Part shown: in pieces, positions 12,420 to 24,479 of the stretch
Position numbering within the stretch: the first letter of the stretch is position 1
Layout of the letters: each line of letters opens with the position of its first letter
Notes under the pieces: generated by a model
Told to the model about the DNA's origin: nothing
The model's database searches: none
What the model saw: only the letters and a program-made list of their open reading frames with translations
NCBI GenBank assembly: GCA_012932295.1
Contig: JAAONU010000001.1
Location: 36,425,449 to 36,489,448, forward strand
Direction of reading: 5' to 3'
Origin: Cyclina sinensis
Lineage: Eukaryota > Mollusca > Bivalvia > Venerida > Veneridae
Length of the DNA: 64,000 nucleotides
Program-made: the position numbers and the translations under genes

Positions 12420-13085
12420 AGAATACTTGTTATAATTATATTTAAATTTTGACAAGTCAAGGGCATCAACTCTACTAAAAATCAACCAAGGAGTTTAAAG
12501 CAATAATGAGCATAACTACACTTGCTAGTGATCTTTGCTGTGAGGTTTCGTCAAAATCTAACCAGCAGTTATAGAAATATGTCCAACAGTATTCAAATTT
12601 TGATTAATCAAGGGCCGTAACTCTGCTAAAAGTCATCTGACCGAAACAAGACGAAAACATGCATAACTACTCTTGCTAACAAGCATTCCTATGAAGTTTG
12701 CTCAACATCAGTGGTTATAGAGATATGCTCAAATGCATTAAAATTTTGACAAATCAAGGGCGATTACTCCACTAAAAATCAGCTGACCAGAACACATCAA
12801 TAATACTTGTAACTACAATTGCTAACAACCATTTCTGTGCAGTTTTGTCAAATTCAGAGAAGTAATTATGGAGATATGCCCATATGTGTTCAAATTCGGA
12901 GAATGGGAGGCCCAAAACTACAATAAAAATCAGCAGAACGGAACACATCAATATGCTTTTAACAAGCATTCTTGTGAATGTTTTTAAACAAGTGGTATAA
13001 ATCAAACAAGCGGTTATGGAGATATGCCCATCTGTGTTAAAATTTGGACATTGCAAAGCCCCATAACTTTGCTAAAAATCACTGA
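12420..13085. repeat. Tandem array of ~147 bp units
   Basis: About four and a half degenerate units repeat the order 'aaattttgacaaatcaaggg', 'gcataactactcttgctaac', 'aagcattcctatgaagtttg', 'ggttatagagatatgc'. The sequence is a familiar bivalve dispersed-repeat type. No open frame persists across units, so short apparent ORFs here are by-products. Confidence 0.8.
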
Positions 13086-13129
13086 AAAGGATGCTCAACT
13101 AGGCTTGGTACCAATAAATCAAAGTAAGT

Positions 13130-13670
13130 TACGTGTAAGAACATAAAATCATATGTTTTAGCAAATTCAACATTGTCATATCACTTCCCTGTCACTATCG
13201 GAGTCAGACAAGGAGAAAATTCATCTTCTTGCTCTATGCTTTCTTTCTGAACGACTACCATGAATATTTTCAAATATTATGGTTAGAAGGCGTGTCATTT
13301 CTCAATCACCAGGACACGGAAGATACAGAAACTTTTTTTTAGAATAGTTATAATTTCTTTATACTGACGGTACCGCATTAATGAGTACGGCTTCCAAATA
13401 GCCTTAAACTTTTATTAACAATACTGCAACGAATGGGAATTAACAGTAAATTTAGATAAAACTAGAATTGTTATCTTTTTCCAAAGGTAGACTGCCACCT
13501 CCAACATTTACTTTTAAAGGTGTTTATTTAGAAATAGTTTCAGAATTCAAATATTTAGGAGTAATTTTGGTCAAGTCTGGTAGTTTTCCAATGCAAAAGA
13601 AACATATGTCAATGCACGCCTCCAGCGCAATGTATGCACTTAGAAATATACATTGTACATTGTTGTAAAT
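13130..13670 (+). pseudogene. LINE reverse transcriptase remnant
   Basis: Frame pieces read KSYVLANSTLSYHFPVTIGV then RQGENSSS (RT GVRQGE-SSP box), LYTDGTALMS in place of the YADDT-LMS catalytic box, and WELTVNLDKTRIVIF. After a frameshift at a T-run (~13472) come FSKGRLPPP and EFKYLGVILVKSG (YLGV box). The YxDD core is damaged (YTDG), and stops and shifts separate the pieces. It belongs to a jockey/CR1-like non-LTR element and is dead. Confidence 0.85.
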
Positions 13671-13689
13671 AGATTGAAATTACTTATAG

Positions 13690-15390
13690 ATTTACAAACT
13701 TACTTGTTTAATAAAACATTTGAACCAGTTTAGCTATTTGGAGCCGAAATTTGGGACTGATGAAATATCGGTCTCAGAAAGAATACAATTTTAAAAATGG
13801 TTTTAAAGCTAAAAATGTCCACTCCAAACTTCATAGTCTGTGGTGAAACTGGATGCACACCACATATCATTGATATCGAAGAAAAGAAAAGATCTTGTTC
13901 TGGTCTAGTATTTGTACGCCCCAAGACATTGTTTCTGATAAATTATCGTGCATCATACATTGAATCAATCTTAATAATTCTAGAGGGCTAAAAGGTCATG
14001 TACTTAAAAAGAAAATGCCATGGTGACATAGTAGTGAAATATTAATATAATGTGGTAATAATTAGACCTACGGAGCCCCTAAAGTGGCATGCTTGTTCTT
14101 TTATTATTATTATTTACTTCGTTTTCATGAAATAACAACATTTCACTTTCACGAAATAACGCTTTTTTGTTTTCACGTTTTTTGAATAGGCTTCATCTTT
14201 TATTTAATTATTTTAATTTGATACTTCAAACATAAAACAAAGCCCAATAAACCCATAAATTTTCCACTGAGCGGAAGTCAATAACTTGTAAGCACTTATT
14301 CAATAGTGTCAATAACTTGTAAGCACTTATTCAATAGTTATGCTAATTGGCTAAATATGCGTGTTTGCATGTTTCGATGTTGGATACCCATGACACCTTA
14401 TTTCGTTATCTCTACCTTGTATGATAAATGGAGAACGTAAAGGGTCGGACGTTGGTATCCGTGTATAGATATATGACAACAAATCTGATGTAAATAAACT
14501 TCTGTTTGGTTATGTTCTATTCTGTTCTGCATTCAGCTGAACATTGACAATTTGAAATTTGTTAACTGCTATTTTAAACGTCTGATTTTACTAGGACGGG
14601 AAATTAGATTGACTCCTGTTGAACATTTATTCAAGTCTGTAAAACAAAATTCTACAGTTTAGAGTTTAGAAATAAATCAAATAAATAAACAAACAAAAAC
14701 ATACAAAACAAGTGATTTTATTGACTTGAAATGTACAAAAACAACTAACTGACGCAAACAGTAATAAAAATACATAAAACGTGGATTATAAAACATCGAC
14801 AAATTAGACAGCTCGTAAATTCCCATTGTTGCATCTGAAAATTAAATAAAAATTGTGTGTTCTTCAGGTGGACATAATTAATACACTGATACGAAATAAA
14901 TCTTTTTACTGCATTAGAAATAATACTTTGGGTTTGAGATGGCTCGAACATTAATTGCTTCGAATAAATTCTGCTAGAAAAATATTCTTTGGGTTTAAAA
15001 ATGTTGCTTCAATGAAGAAAAGGCAGGAAAATATGGTGCCGGAAGGGAAGGCTTTACTCCAAATGGAATGGCGGAAAAGTCCATCGGAAACATTTAACAT
15101 CCTAAGGTGTTCATCATTTTGTTACGAGGATCTGGAGAGTACCTGTACTCTGCTGTTATAAAGGTTACGTGGACTGAAGTTCTAATATGAGAACTGATAT
15201 TGATATCTAGATATTAGATGTTGATAGCAATTTTTGTATACCTTATTCCGTTCAGCTCTACCTTCTATTCTAAGTAACCACAAAGTATAAGTCATTTTTG
15301 TAAAATGATTACTTTGCTATGGCTGACAAATATTATTTACATTTTTACTATGTCAGTTTGAGCCATGTGGTTTGCAAGGACGGGGATCAC
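13690..15390. other. Non-coding stretch with a small tandem duplication
   Basis: No exon with splice support was found. The one clear structure is a perfect 31 bp tandem duplication at 14277-14307 and 14308-14338 ('cttgtaagcacttattcaat' in each). Confidence 0.5.
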
Positions 15391-15396
15391 TTACCT

Positions 15397-18300
15397 TTAT
15401 TCACTGACACGTGGTAAACCATCGCGGGTTGCTTCTTCTCCAGCAATTCCAAACATTTCTGTAATGAAAAAAATTGTGACATATGTGAAACCGTTGATTT
15501 GAGAAGTCGCATGTACAGAATGAAATGATTTTTCATTCAACTCAAAGGACATAAAATCAGAACAGAACTGAATTCAAACATTGTCACAAAGTTCTTGTTC
15601 TAGACGAATATATCGCGGAGTACACGAGGAACGTCTGATAATGTCAAAAACAGCGGTTGATAAGTGGAAATCTGAAGTTGCACCTCACTTTGCCTATCTA
15701 GTTATTCTGCATGCGTTGTTGGCAGCCATTTAAAGTAAAATAAAACAAACAAAAACAGTAGACTTCAACAAGGGCCTCTAAACAGACATTAAACCAAGTT
15801 AAAATGTTGATAATTATATTGGAAGACAGTTACTTCTACATTTTTTTTTTGACAAAAACTCATTTATTAGCCTCGTCATAGGTTACATGGGGTCGAGGCC
15901 ATCCCCATGGCACCTTACAATATAATATAATATATGCTATGACTAAAATGAATAACAAAGGCATTTGAATGACAATATACAAAATCATAAATAAAAATAA
16001 TTATGACATATTGTCAAAAATGAGTAGCCGTATTTCCTTTGTGTTGAACTTAGAGTGACAAAGATATGTACAAATAAACAATGGTGTATAAAAAACAGAC
16101 ACATGATGCAGATGTTTGACTGTGATCCTTTTCTGAAACGTATCGTTAATTTTTGCACAAAAAATGAAATAAATGCTTGTACTTAATTATTCAACTTCTT
16201 TTTTTTTCATTTATATTGTTATTGAAAGTAGGAACCTTATCATGTATTTTCAGTAAAAGATCTTACAACTGACCAGTAGCTCAATAGTTTATCTGTTGTT
16301 GTTGTAGATTTATATATATCCCAGGCTAATTTTAAGCTATTCTGGAAACCTTTTATGCTTGGATTTGTTTTATTAATCTTGCATAAAAATATGTATCTCT
16401 TATATTCTAATATTAATATGTCTACATCATATTTATTGTTTTCTGAGCCTAATAGAACTTTTAATTTTGTGATCAAACAATTATACCCAATTTCAACTAA
16501 TTTATCAGATATATAATGTTTTATTCTGCTTAAATCTCGACATTCCCAAAATAAATGACTTAATGTTTCTTCTCGTTTCTTACAAAAGGTACACAAATTA
16601 TAATCTTTAATACTCATTTTATGTAAAAGAGAATTTGTTGGCAGTATTCTATGTAGTATTCTTGTTTGTAGCCACTGAATATAAGAATCTTTAGTACATT
16701 TAAATACTCGGTTATAAATATTTTTCCAATCAATAGTTTCATTAATAAATTCATCATTCCATTTTTTCTGACTTGTAGGTATATCTTCATTATTACTTAT
16801 CGTTTTATAAACAAACTGATTTGTTACTTCTACATTAATGCCTGTCAAAAAACGTGCTTTACCCATGAATTCTTTCACAGTTCTAGGCCTAACTCCCCCA
16901 GCTGCAGATTGGTTCTTGTCGGTGTTCATTACAATATTTGTCAGGCTATCTGCAACAGCGGCGTCTGCGATCTCTAGAATCAAACAGAGAAAAAAGATCT
17001 GTAGACTTTCATAATTTCATATCACTTTCTAGTGTTAATAATGTGTCTAAGAGAAAGTATATAGAATTGTTACTCTCGAGTACAGTGCTGACATTTATGC
17101 ATACATGTTATAATTTATTTCAACTTCAGGTTCTTCATTTAGCTTTGTATATATGGTAAGCTAGCAACAAAGATCCTTATGAGAATAAAAAAAGCAAAAT
17201 AAAAAAATATGTAATGAAAGAAAAAGAAGAAAACTTCAATTTAAGTTTTACTGAGAGGTTAATCATTCCCAACAATACTTACGGCTTATGACGCTAGATG
17301 TCATAGAGACATTGTCGTCTGCAGAGTTCACATTTAAAACCTTTGTGTTGCCTAGTAACCGTGGTGTCTCTGCTCTCAAGGCCGATGCTGCCTGTGTGAT
17401 AACACCTATTACGAAGTCCTCGACTGAAATTTCACAAGTGTGTTATGGATAAGTGCTGTCATTAGATGCCGAGTTAGAGAATATAGGGATCAAGATTGTA
17501 AAATAGAAAATACAAAAATTTGATTGAGAAAACTAATAGATTCATTTTTTTTATAATCTTCGGTTCCCATGGTTTATTTAATGTGACATAAGTCGACGTA
17601 GCTTAGTGTTGTGAAGAATCATAATTAAAAAAATCTCCACAAGTTTTTTCTGCACGTTAACGACCCCAATAGGTGGAAAGATAGTACTTTCATTAACTTA
17701 TTTGCAGAAAAAAATCTGAAGGCCGAAAATAGCAACTTTATGTTTTTTCATGAATATTTATATAAAATGATAAAATACCACGAGACTTTTCATATCTCGC
17801 TATCATTTTTATTCTATTCTATTCTGCTGTATTCTATTCTGCTGTATTCTAAAATACATTTAACATACCAAAGGAATTCACGCTGAAGAAATACTGTCCC
17901 AACTGGCAACTCGAAGTATTCAAATTTCTCACTTTTTTATATTTGCATTACACTTTCAACAAAAAATGAACTATAGTCACATCGTAGTTTGATTTTTAAA
18001 TGGACTATATAAATAGATCATGTCAAATATCTTTAGGAAAACCTACAGTACATATGAAGGAAGTACCTTGTTTGTTAAATTCACTTTCAGTCTCGGTCAT
18101 CTGAACACAATGAGGTTTATCGGGAGCATCTAGAGAAGAAAGTTTCAGTCAACAAATTAAGGAAAAAACGTGGAACAACCTATCAGTGTGTAAATCTTTT
18201 GAACAAAATATTGCAGGTTATTCCAAGATAAAGCGACCATCTGTAGAAATAACGATAGTACTCAAACGTTCATCTGTATTATAACAATAACACTTAGGCT

Positions 18301-19099
18301 AAAATGATGAAGGAAAGTTGTGAGTGGTTATTTTGATGATGTTAAAAATTGATCATTAAACGAAAACATCGTCTTCAACTGCAGAACTACAGTAGGGTTA
18401 AAAGTGCAGACGTTTGTAAAAAAAATCAGTATAATTAATAATTATTACTATAAAAAAAAATCTCTGATCTCCGTATGTAATTAAAAATAATAAAAATAAT
18501 GAGTTATGGGGATACTATAATTAAAAAGGAGCAAAGAACAAGGACAACTACTTTGTAAAATAACGGACGAATAACTATTTTTGCCATTTACCTTTGCTAG
18601 TCTTTCCAGGAGCAAAAACATTCGGGTATACTGTGATACAATTCTGTGGTGTTTTTGCTATACAGACATCACTGGTTCCCGTCTCGTTAAGTATGGTCGC
18701 AGGATCTATAACCCGTCCTCTTCTGCCGTAAAACTGTCTTCTAAAACGGTTTCTGAATCTCGCCCACTAGAACCGATAGCAACTTGATTAATATTGTTTA
18801 AGAGAGATAATTCCATCTTTTTTGTATTAGATATAAATAATATTCTGAATTATGCTCTACTGAAATCAAACTTCAGCTTAATTGTCAAGCAAAAACGTTT
18901 TACCGTAATTTTATTAGGAAAAATGAATCAACTTGTTCATGTAAAAATAGTTTACATACTAAAAGAAGTACTTAAAGGAAGAAAGAAGGAAAGAAAGAAA
19001 GAAAGAAAGAAAGAAACATACTCTTTCGTTGACTGACTTCTTCAAACTGATGCACCATGCAAAACAATGAAAACATATTCCTGTATTTTCTCTGTCCAT
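15397..19099 (-). CDS. Uncharacterized 172-residue protein with Cys cluster and amphipathic helix (5 exons)
   Basis: Minus-strand exons are 19022-19099, 18592-18766, 18067-18129, 17283-17423 and 15397-15458. Donors are gtatgt, gtaaat, gtacttc and gtaagt; acceptors are tctag, ctctag, tttcag and ttacag. All phases join (0, 1, 1, 1) and the last exon ends in TAA. The N-terminus has Cys 9, 12 and 16 in a hydrophobic run, then a very basic stretch from residue 27 (WARFRNRFRRQFYGRRGR). Residues 106-122, VEDFVIGVITQAASALR, form an amphipathic helix with the V..FV..VI..AA..L spacing of A-kinase anchoring helices. The layout recalls small lipid-anchored AKAPs, but I know of no direct homologue. A TGACGTCA palindrome lies ~80 bp upstream of the ATG. 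A LINE 3' end is inserted in the last intron. The first exon is the least certain part; it is supported by its phase fit and promoter site only. Confidence 0.65.
15841..16990 (-). mobile_element. 5'-truncated LINE 3' end with zf-RVT domain
   Basis: A 247-codon open frame (16240-16983) carries the C-terminal reverse-transcriptase zinc-finger region: ILHRILPTNSLLHKM, then NLCTFCKKREETLSHLFWEC, i.e. C-x2-C ... H-x4-C (zf-RVT). About 400 bp of 3' untranslated sequence follow, ending in a T-run at 15841-15850 on the plus strand (poly-A on the element's strand). There is no RT catalytic core, so it is 5' truncated. The frame is still open, which suggests a fairly recent insertion. It lies in the last intron of the 15397-19099 gene, on the same strand. 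Confidence 0.85.
17815..17850. repeat. ATTCT-rich microsatellite
   Basis: Repeats of 'attct' and 'attctgctgt' lie in an intron of the 15397-19099 gene. Confidence 0.6.
18981..19017. repeat. (GAAA)n microsatellite next to a splice donor
   Basis: A 'gaaa' run directly adjoins the first-intron donor of the 15397-19099 gene. Read on the minus strand it is a (ttct)n pyrimidine tract just inside the intron. Confidence 0.8.
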
Positions 19100-19177
19100 T
19101 TTCTATTTTTATTATAATTTCCAAGCGGAGTTTTTGCCTCAATATGCCGTTGCTAACGAGTTACGTCTGTTACATTA

Positions 19178-19185
19178 TGACGTCA
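19178..19185. promoter_or_regulatory. TGACGTCA (CRE/ATF-type) palindrome
   Basis: A full 8 bp CREB/ATF consensus lies 79 bp upstream of the ATG at 19099 (minus strand), where a proximal promoter would be. The identical palindrome occurs beside the TOM1 start (47642-47649). Confidence 0.45.
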
Positions 19186-19912
19186 TAACGTTTCGTTTTA
19201 AACGGGACGTATTTCAGACTAAAACACTAACAGGAATGAAACTGGCAGCGTTGTCAGACTTAACAGACTATCCCCATCATACTAAATATGTATTTGGCAT
19301 AGAGCTGATACAATGCTCTGCTTAGAAAAGGCTGTTATAGACATTGATATTTTTTTCTGCAAATGCAATTTTCATACAGAAAAAAAGTGTTTTTAGTTAT
19401 TTTATTGTTTTCTCAATATTGTTCACCACATGTTTCTGTACTCCAAAATGTCGGTAAAGAAGGCTGAATGATTACATGTGATGCTTATTAGAGGCCTTGC
19501 AAACTAGTCTTTCTTTGCATTTTTAGTACTCGTATTTGTTGTTGAAAAATCTTTTTAAAAGCAGTTATGTAGGCAAACCATCTAGCAGTGGGCCTCTGGT
19601 TTCTGTCAGAGACAATATTTCTCACAGGAAGTAGAGATTAGAAAGAGGTTACAGTTGGTTTTACAACAGCAATCAAAGGCATTGCGTATACGATTGCGAA
19701 GAAAAAAAAACTTGTTTCTAAAATTCCCTCTAACAACAGACTGTACAGGTATAAACTGACATTTTCATGTTGCAGCAGAATGAAAGTGATATAAGTTTTC
19801 TTGCAACAATCATCATAGCCAGTGCTGCAGACGACCGTAAAACGAGAAGTTCCATGTACTGTTCAGATTTCGCTTGTGCATGGTAACGTTTATATCGAAC
19901 CTAGCACTGGTC

Positions 19913-21167
19913 ATGGCAAATCTACGGCAAAGATGGCGTATTGACGATGAGGAGATGAATAGGGGGTAGGGATGCTCGAGGCTGGGCGTTCCCAACGGCA
20001 CATGGCAGGTGTCCTTGGGGTGGCCCAGAGCACCGTTGCCGGGATGTGGCGATGGTTTCAAACTTACGGGCATGTCACGCATAGGCATTGCGGAGGGCGT
20101 CAGAGGTTAGTTTATACCAAATTTATTTTAGTTCGATTGTGTAGGAAGCTTTCAGCTTATAGACACACTCTCGAATCCATTCCTGGAACTAACCAGTACT
20201 AAGCAATTAGTGTAAAGTTTCTTGCTCAAGGAAACCTGACTGGGTTTGAACCCGTGCGGCTAGCAATCCTTTGACTACTAGTCCGACGCGTTAACCACTC
20301 GGCCACGCCGCCACACAGAGGTTCACAACTCAGCGTGAGGAGCGGTTTATTGTCGTTCAAGCGCGACGTCAGCGCTTTGTTACCGCTTCTGCCATCCAAA
20401 ATGACTTCCAGAATGCCACTGGTGTAAGACTTTCCACGCAAACCATCAGGGACCGTCTTCATACAGCTGGCATGAGGGCTAGAAGGCCAGCAATCCGAAT
20501 CCCATTGACGCGAAACCACATCCAGGCACGTCTTCAATGGGCCCGCGATCACGCCAGGTGGACGCTGCATGACTGGACCCCAGTGCTGTTCACTGACGAG
20601 TCTAGATTTTGTGTGGACTTCACTGATAGGCGAGTGCGGGTATGGAGATCCGCCAATGAGCGTTTGGCACCCGTATGTGTTGCTACCCAAGACCGTCATG
20701 ACGGGGGCTCGGTCATGGTGTGGGCGGGCATTAGCATGAAGGGACGAACAGACTTGCACATTGTTCAAAACGGCACATTGACGGCTGTACGATACGTCAA
20801 TTAGATCTTAGATGTGTACGTTCGTATTTACGCTGGTGCTATAGGCCCTGTGTTCATTTTAGTGGACAACAACGCCCGGCCACACAGGGCAAGGGTCACC
20901 GGCGAGTACCTGAAGGCAGCAGCCTTAGAGAGAATGGACTGGCCAGTAAGGTCTCCAGACCACAATCCAATAGAGCATGCCTGGGACATGCTGCAGACTG
21001 CAATATCTGCTCGCCCAGTCCAGCCAACCACAGTCCCTGGGCTACAGCAGGCCCTTCTGGACGAGTGGGCTCGACTCCCACAACAAAGCATCCGGAGACT
21101 CATGAGCAGCACGAGAAGGTGGTGCAGATCAGTAATCCAAGCAAACGGACACCACACGCGATATTAA
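19913..21167 (+). pseudogene. Tc1/mariner-type transposase, inactive, interrupted by a SINE
   Basis: The frame starts at ATG 19913 (MANLRQRWRIDDEEMNRG), shifts near 19965, and continues from 19972 with MLEAGRSQRHMAGVLGVAQS (helix-turn-helix). A 207 bp SINE interrupts it at 20109-20315; beyond it the same frame resumes. The DDE domain shows LFTDESRF (first Asp), SVMVWAGIS, VFILVDNNARPHRARV and SPDHNPIEHAWD (Glu). An in-frame TAG stands at 20802-20804. The second catalytic site reads DNNARPH where the family normally has DDNARPH, so the catalytic Asp may be replaced by Asn. Terminal inverted repeats could not be fixed by eye. It is dead from at least three lesions. Confidence 0.93.
20101..20323 (-). 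mobile_element. tRNA-Ser-derived SINE with 8 bp target-site duplication
   Basis: The element (20109-20315) is flanked by CAGAGGTT at 20101-20108 and 20316-20323. On the minus strand its head is tRNA-Ser-like: A-box TGGCCGAGTGGTTAA and B-box GGGTTCAAACCC, with 'cggactagtagtc' at the anticodon arm. A ~120 bp body follows ('ccttgagcaagaaactttac'), with an AT-rich tail. Removing the insert and one duplication restores the transposase reading frame exactly, which proves a secondary insertion. It is not a functional tRNA gene, because the anticodon and acceptor stems do not pair well. Confidence 0.9.
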
Positions 21168-21329
21168 AGCAAAATTCAGGCCATAGACTTGATTTTTCCA
21201 AAAAAGTTCCATTTCATCTCCTGTCTGTTATCCCAAATTCGTGCCCCTCCCACGGCTCAGCCTCTGTCACGCTTCAACGGTATACAGACTTACTCATTTT
21301 TTGGTACCAAACTGTTGTCATATGAACAT

Positions 21330-23420
21330 ATCTTTAGAATCACAACAAAAATGTAACCTTTCAAGCTTATGTAGTAAATATACACATTCTTATAAGTGAT
21401 CCCTATCAAATTTTGAGTAGTGTACAATCCCATCCAAAAGTACGTACTCATCCCAGAAAAAAGTGGAATAAAAAGGAATGGATTTTTTGGTGTATAAGTA
21501 CATACTCATCCCAAAAAAAAAATTACCAGTAGGTAACCATTTCAAAAACTCCTTGAAATTCATATTTAGTTTAGTAAAATCTTACAAAGTATTATCATGG
21601 CTTAGAAGCCTTGCTGCCTCACCTTCTAGATCAACATGCATGATCAGAAAGTGCTTGGTAAATATTGCCAGCATGTTAATTTAATACATACAAGTTTAGT
21701 TTACAGTAGCTCAATTGCAATCACTCTATCCAAACCTATTTAAATCTCTCTACATTGTTTCAATAACGTCAGAGCAGAGCCAGTAATAGTCAGTGCTGGT
21801 ACCCATTCACAGCTTGGTTAACTACAGCATGTGTGGTGAAACCAGTATGTTTAAAATGTATTCAAATTATTAAAATGAATGTTTCAAATGGAGGTTTGAT
21901 ATATAACAAAACATATATATATATATTTAGTTGTTCATTATTTCATGCAATATATCAAAGGACACATAGAACATTGTGATACAGAATCACTACAATATAG
22001 GCATATATCACACTAGCTCTGAACACCTTATCACAATGTGACATTAACAATGTGACATTAAAACTAAGGGGGCGTGACAAGTGTTCTTATTCGAAAGGTC
22101 ATTTAATTCAAGCCACTCCTTCCTGGTCATTTATTCAATTATAAATGAAAATTCTACTTTTAAAAAGTTCTAACTCAATACATTAGAAAATTAGGAAAGG
22201 AGCCATCTTTTTCTTCCCTAATAAAGCTTTAACAGGCAAGTTCTATCTGCTGACAGATTTTTTATACTAAAAGGAAACAAAATTAAAATTTTCATTTTCA
22301 ACAAATCAGTTTAAACTAAAAACTAGTTTAACCAGCCCTCATTTTACAGTGGAGGTACAATTATATTTTTTTTTTTGTTTCCCCTGATATACTTCTCTAT
22401 AAAACATAAACATCGATAAATATATATTCCTTTCTCATCTGTACAAATATTTTCCTGTTTCATCTCTTTCACTTTACTTATTAATAAAACACATCAATAA
22501 ATACAAAGTAATAAAAAAAACTCTAATTAAAACATGATTTATCAAAGCATACTTGACACATGGTTCATTGAAGCATGAACGAAGTATCTGAAAAATTAAA
22601 ATAAAACATTTAAGCTGTTTATCAAAGCAATAACATATATTCCAGTATTTCAAAGGCTAGTTTCAAAGAAATGCTTTTAGTATATACAAATTCTTAGCAA
22701 CTGGTTTTCAAAACTTAACTAGACCCTCAACGAAAGTGAGTAATACCCATACAAGATCAAAGGCATGTAACTGAATAACATCTACGCATAAGTTGCTCAC
22801 ATGCTGTCCAATACAGAGCATGTGAGTAGCATATTTCTTGTTCAGGTGATGAACCTTTGACAACAGACAGCCAAACTGGCTGATAAACCAAGTATGATAA
22901 CAATCAATGCTGATTCTTATATCAATTCAGACAGTTTTGTGACATTGGAATATTCAAGCTGTTAGACTGAGGTTGATTTTGAACACCACAGATAACTGCC
23001 TTTGTACTGATGCTGTTGTCAAGCCAAATGTATGGCACAATGTACAGACAAATGTACAAGCTCTCTAGAGACTGAAATATTAAAAACCTCAGATATATGA
23101 AACAATTTTATTATTGTGTTATCATATTACATATAAGTATATCTGCAGATCACTATCCAACATAACTAAAAAGGGCACCATACTTATGATCTAACTCAGA
23201 TGCATTTAATGCAGGTCTTCACCAAATGATGCTAACTATACCACAGAAAAAATAACATATGCATTTTTCAATTTTCATAAAACAAGAAATCAAATCAAAT
23301 CAAATTTTGATACAGTAACTATATGCAAATGCTATATAACCTTAGTTCTGATGGTCTCTTTAGAGAAAGAACCATACATGGTAATATTAAAATAATTCAT
23401 GAGTCATGACACTAAACACA
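21330..23420. other. Intergenic, no supportable gene
   Basis: AT-rich sequence with short AT microsatellites (21908-21925). I looked for minus-strand donor and acceptor pairs upstream of the 19099 gene and found none with a matching frame. Confidence 0.4.
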
Positions 23421-24373
23421 ACCAAAACAACTGGGCTATGATGGCCCTGGATCGCTCACCTGAGTACTTTGGCTGTGGATTCGCTGTTAAGCAAACATAA
23501 GAAGCATTATTTCATTTTCTAATTGAAGATTTGTAGGTGCCTACAAACCAAGTATCTAAAGTATCAGTCAATAAATAAAGGCTCTATAACAGTAAGTAGA
23601 AATATCTATTATCAGCTATGGTGACCTTGACCCAGTGACCTCAAACCCCACCAATGGGTTGAGGTCCATGCAATGATATTGGTCTATAAATGAAGGCTCT
23701 ATGAGGTTAAAGTACATAAATCTATTTTTAACCTTGGTGACCTTTACACCAATCTAATAATTTTAACAAGCTTGGTAAAGGTCCACTAGAAAATGCTTTA
23801 TGCCAAATTTTAAAATTCTAGGCCTTGTGGTTTCAGACAAGAAGATTTTTAAAGATTTTCTTCTATATTAAAACATGTGACCCCTCGGGCAGGGCCAATA
23901 CTGACCCCACGGACATTATCTGAACAAACTTGGTAGAGGTCCACTAGACAATGCTTCATGCTAAATTTTAAAAGGCTAGGCCTTGTGGTTTCATACAAAA
24001 AGATTTTTAAAGATTTTCTTCTATATTGCTATGTAAAACTTTCGAACCCCTTGAGCTGGCCAAAGGTGACCCCAGAGACATTATTTGAACTTGGTAGAGG
24101 TCCACTAGACAATGCTACACATCAAATTTCAGACATCTGGGCTTAGCAGTTTTAGACAAGAAAATTTTTTAAGTTTTTCATTCTTGTTGCCATAGCAACC
24201 AGAGTTCTTCATGGAACGGAATTCATTGAAAAATTTTGGTAAAGCTTCATGCAAAGAACATTTCTGCAAAGTTTCATCATCTTTCACCTAGTGGTTTAGG
24301 AGGAGATGTTGTTTAAAGGACACAGGGCAATCACAAAAGCGCACCTTGAGCACAAAGTGCTCAGGTGAGCTAA
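23421..24373 (+). mobile_element. Second tandem-repeat element with terminal hairpins
   Basis: It has the same architecture as 1341-2387. A 5' palindrome GGGCTATGATGGCCC (23433-23447) is followed by 'atcgctcacctgag'. About three ~165 bp units follow ('ggtagaggtccactagacaa'). A 3' hairpin (24342-24369, CACCTTGAGCAC/GTGCTCAGGTG) ends directly in CTAA. A complete second copy with both ends supports a mobile unit rather than a local satellite. Confidence 0.6.
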
Positions 24374-24479
24374 AATCATTCATGATATACAACAAATAAG
24401 ATGTAGTACACTTAATATCAAAGAGAACAATAGACAGGTAAGAAAAAATATTGCCACAGACGTTACAACAAAACATACC

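Noticed and set aside
12772..13056. 94-codon minus-strand open frame
   Set aside because: It runs through the ~147 bp tandem repeat array and is not shared by the other units.
20229..20314. Possible tRNA-Ser gene
   Set aside because: A- and B-boxes are present, but stems are mismatched, a SINE body follows, and it has a target-site duplication.
20226..20768. 180-codon open frame on the minus strand across the SINE and transposase
   Set aside because: It is antisense to the transposase and crosses the SINE boundary; it has no family features.
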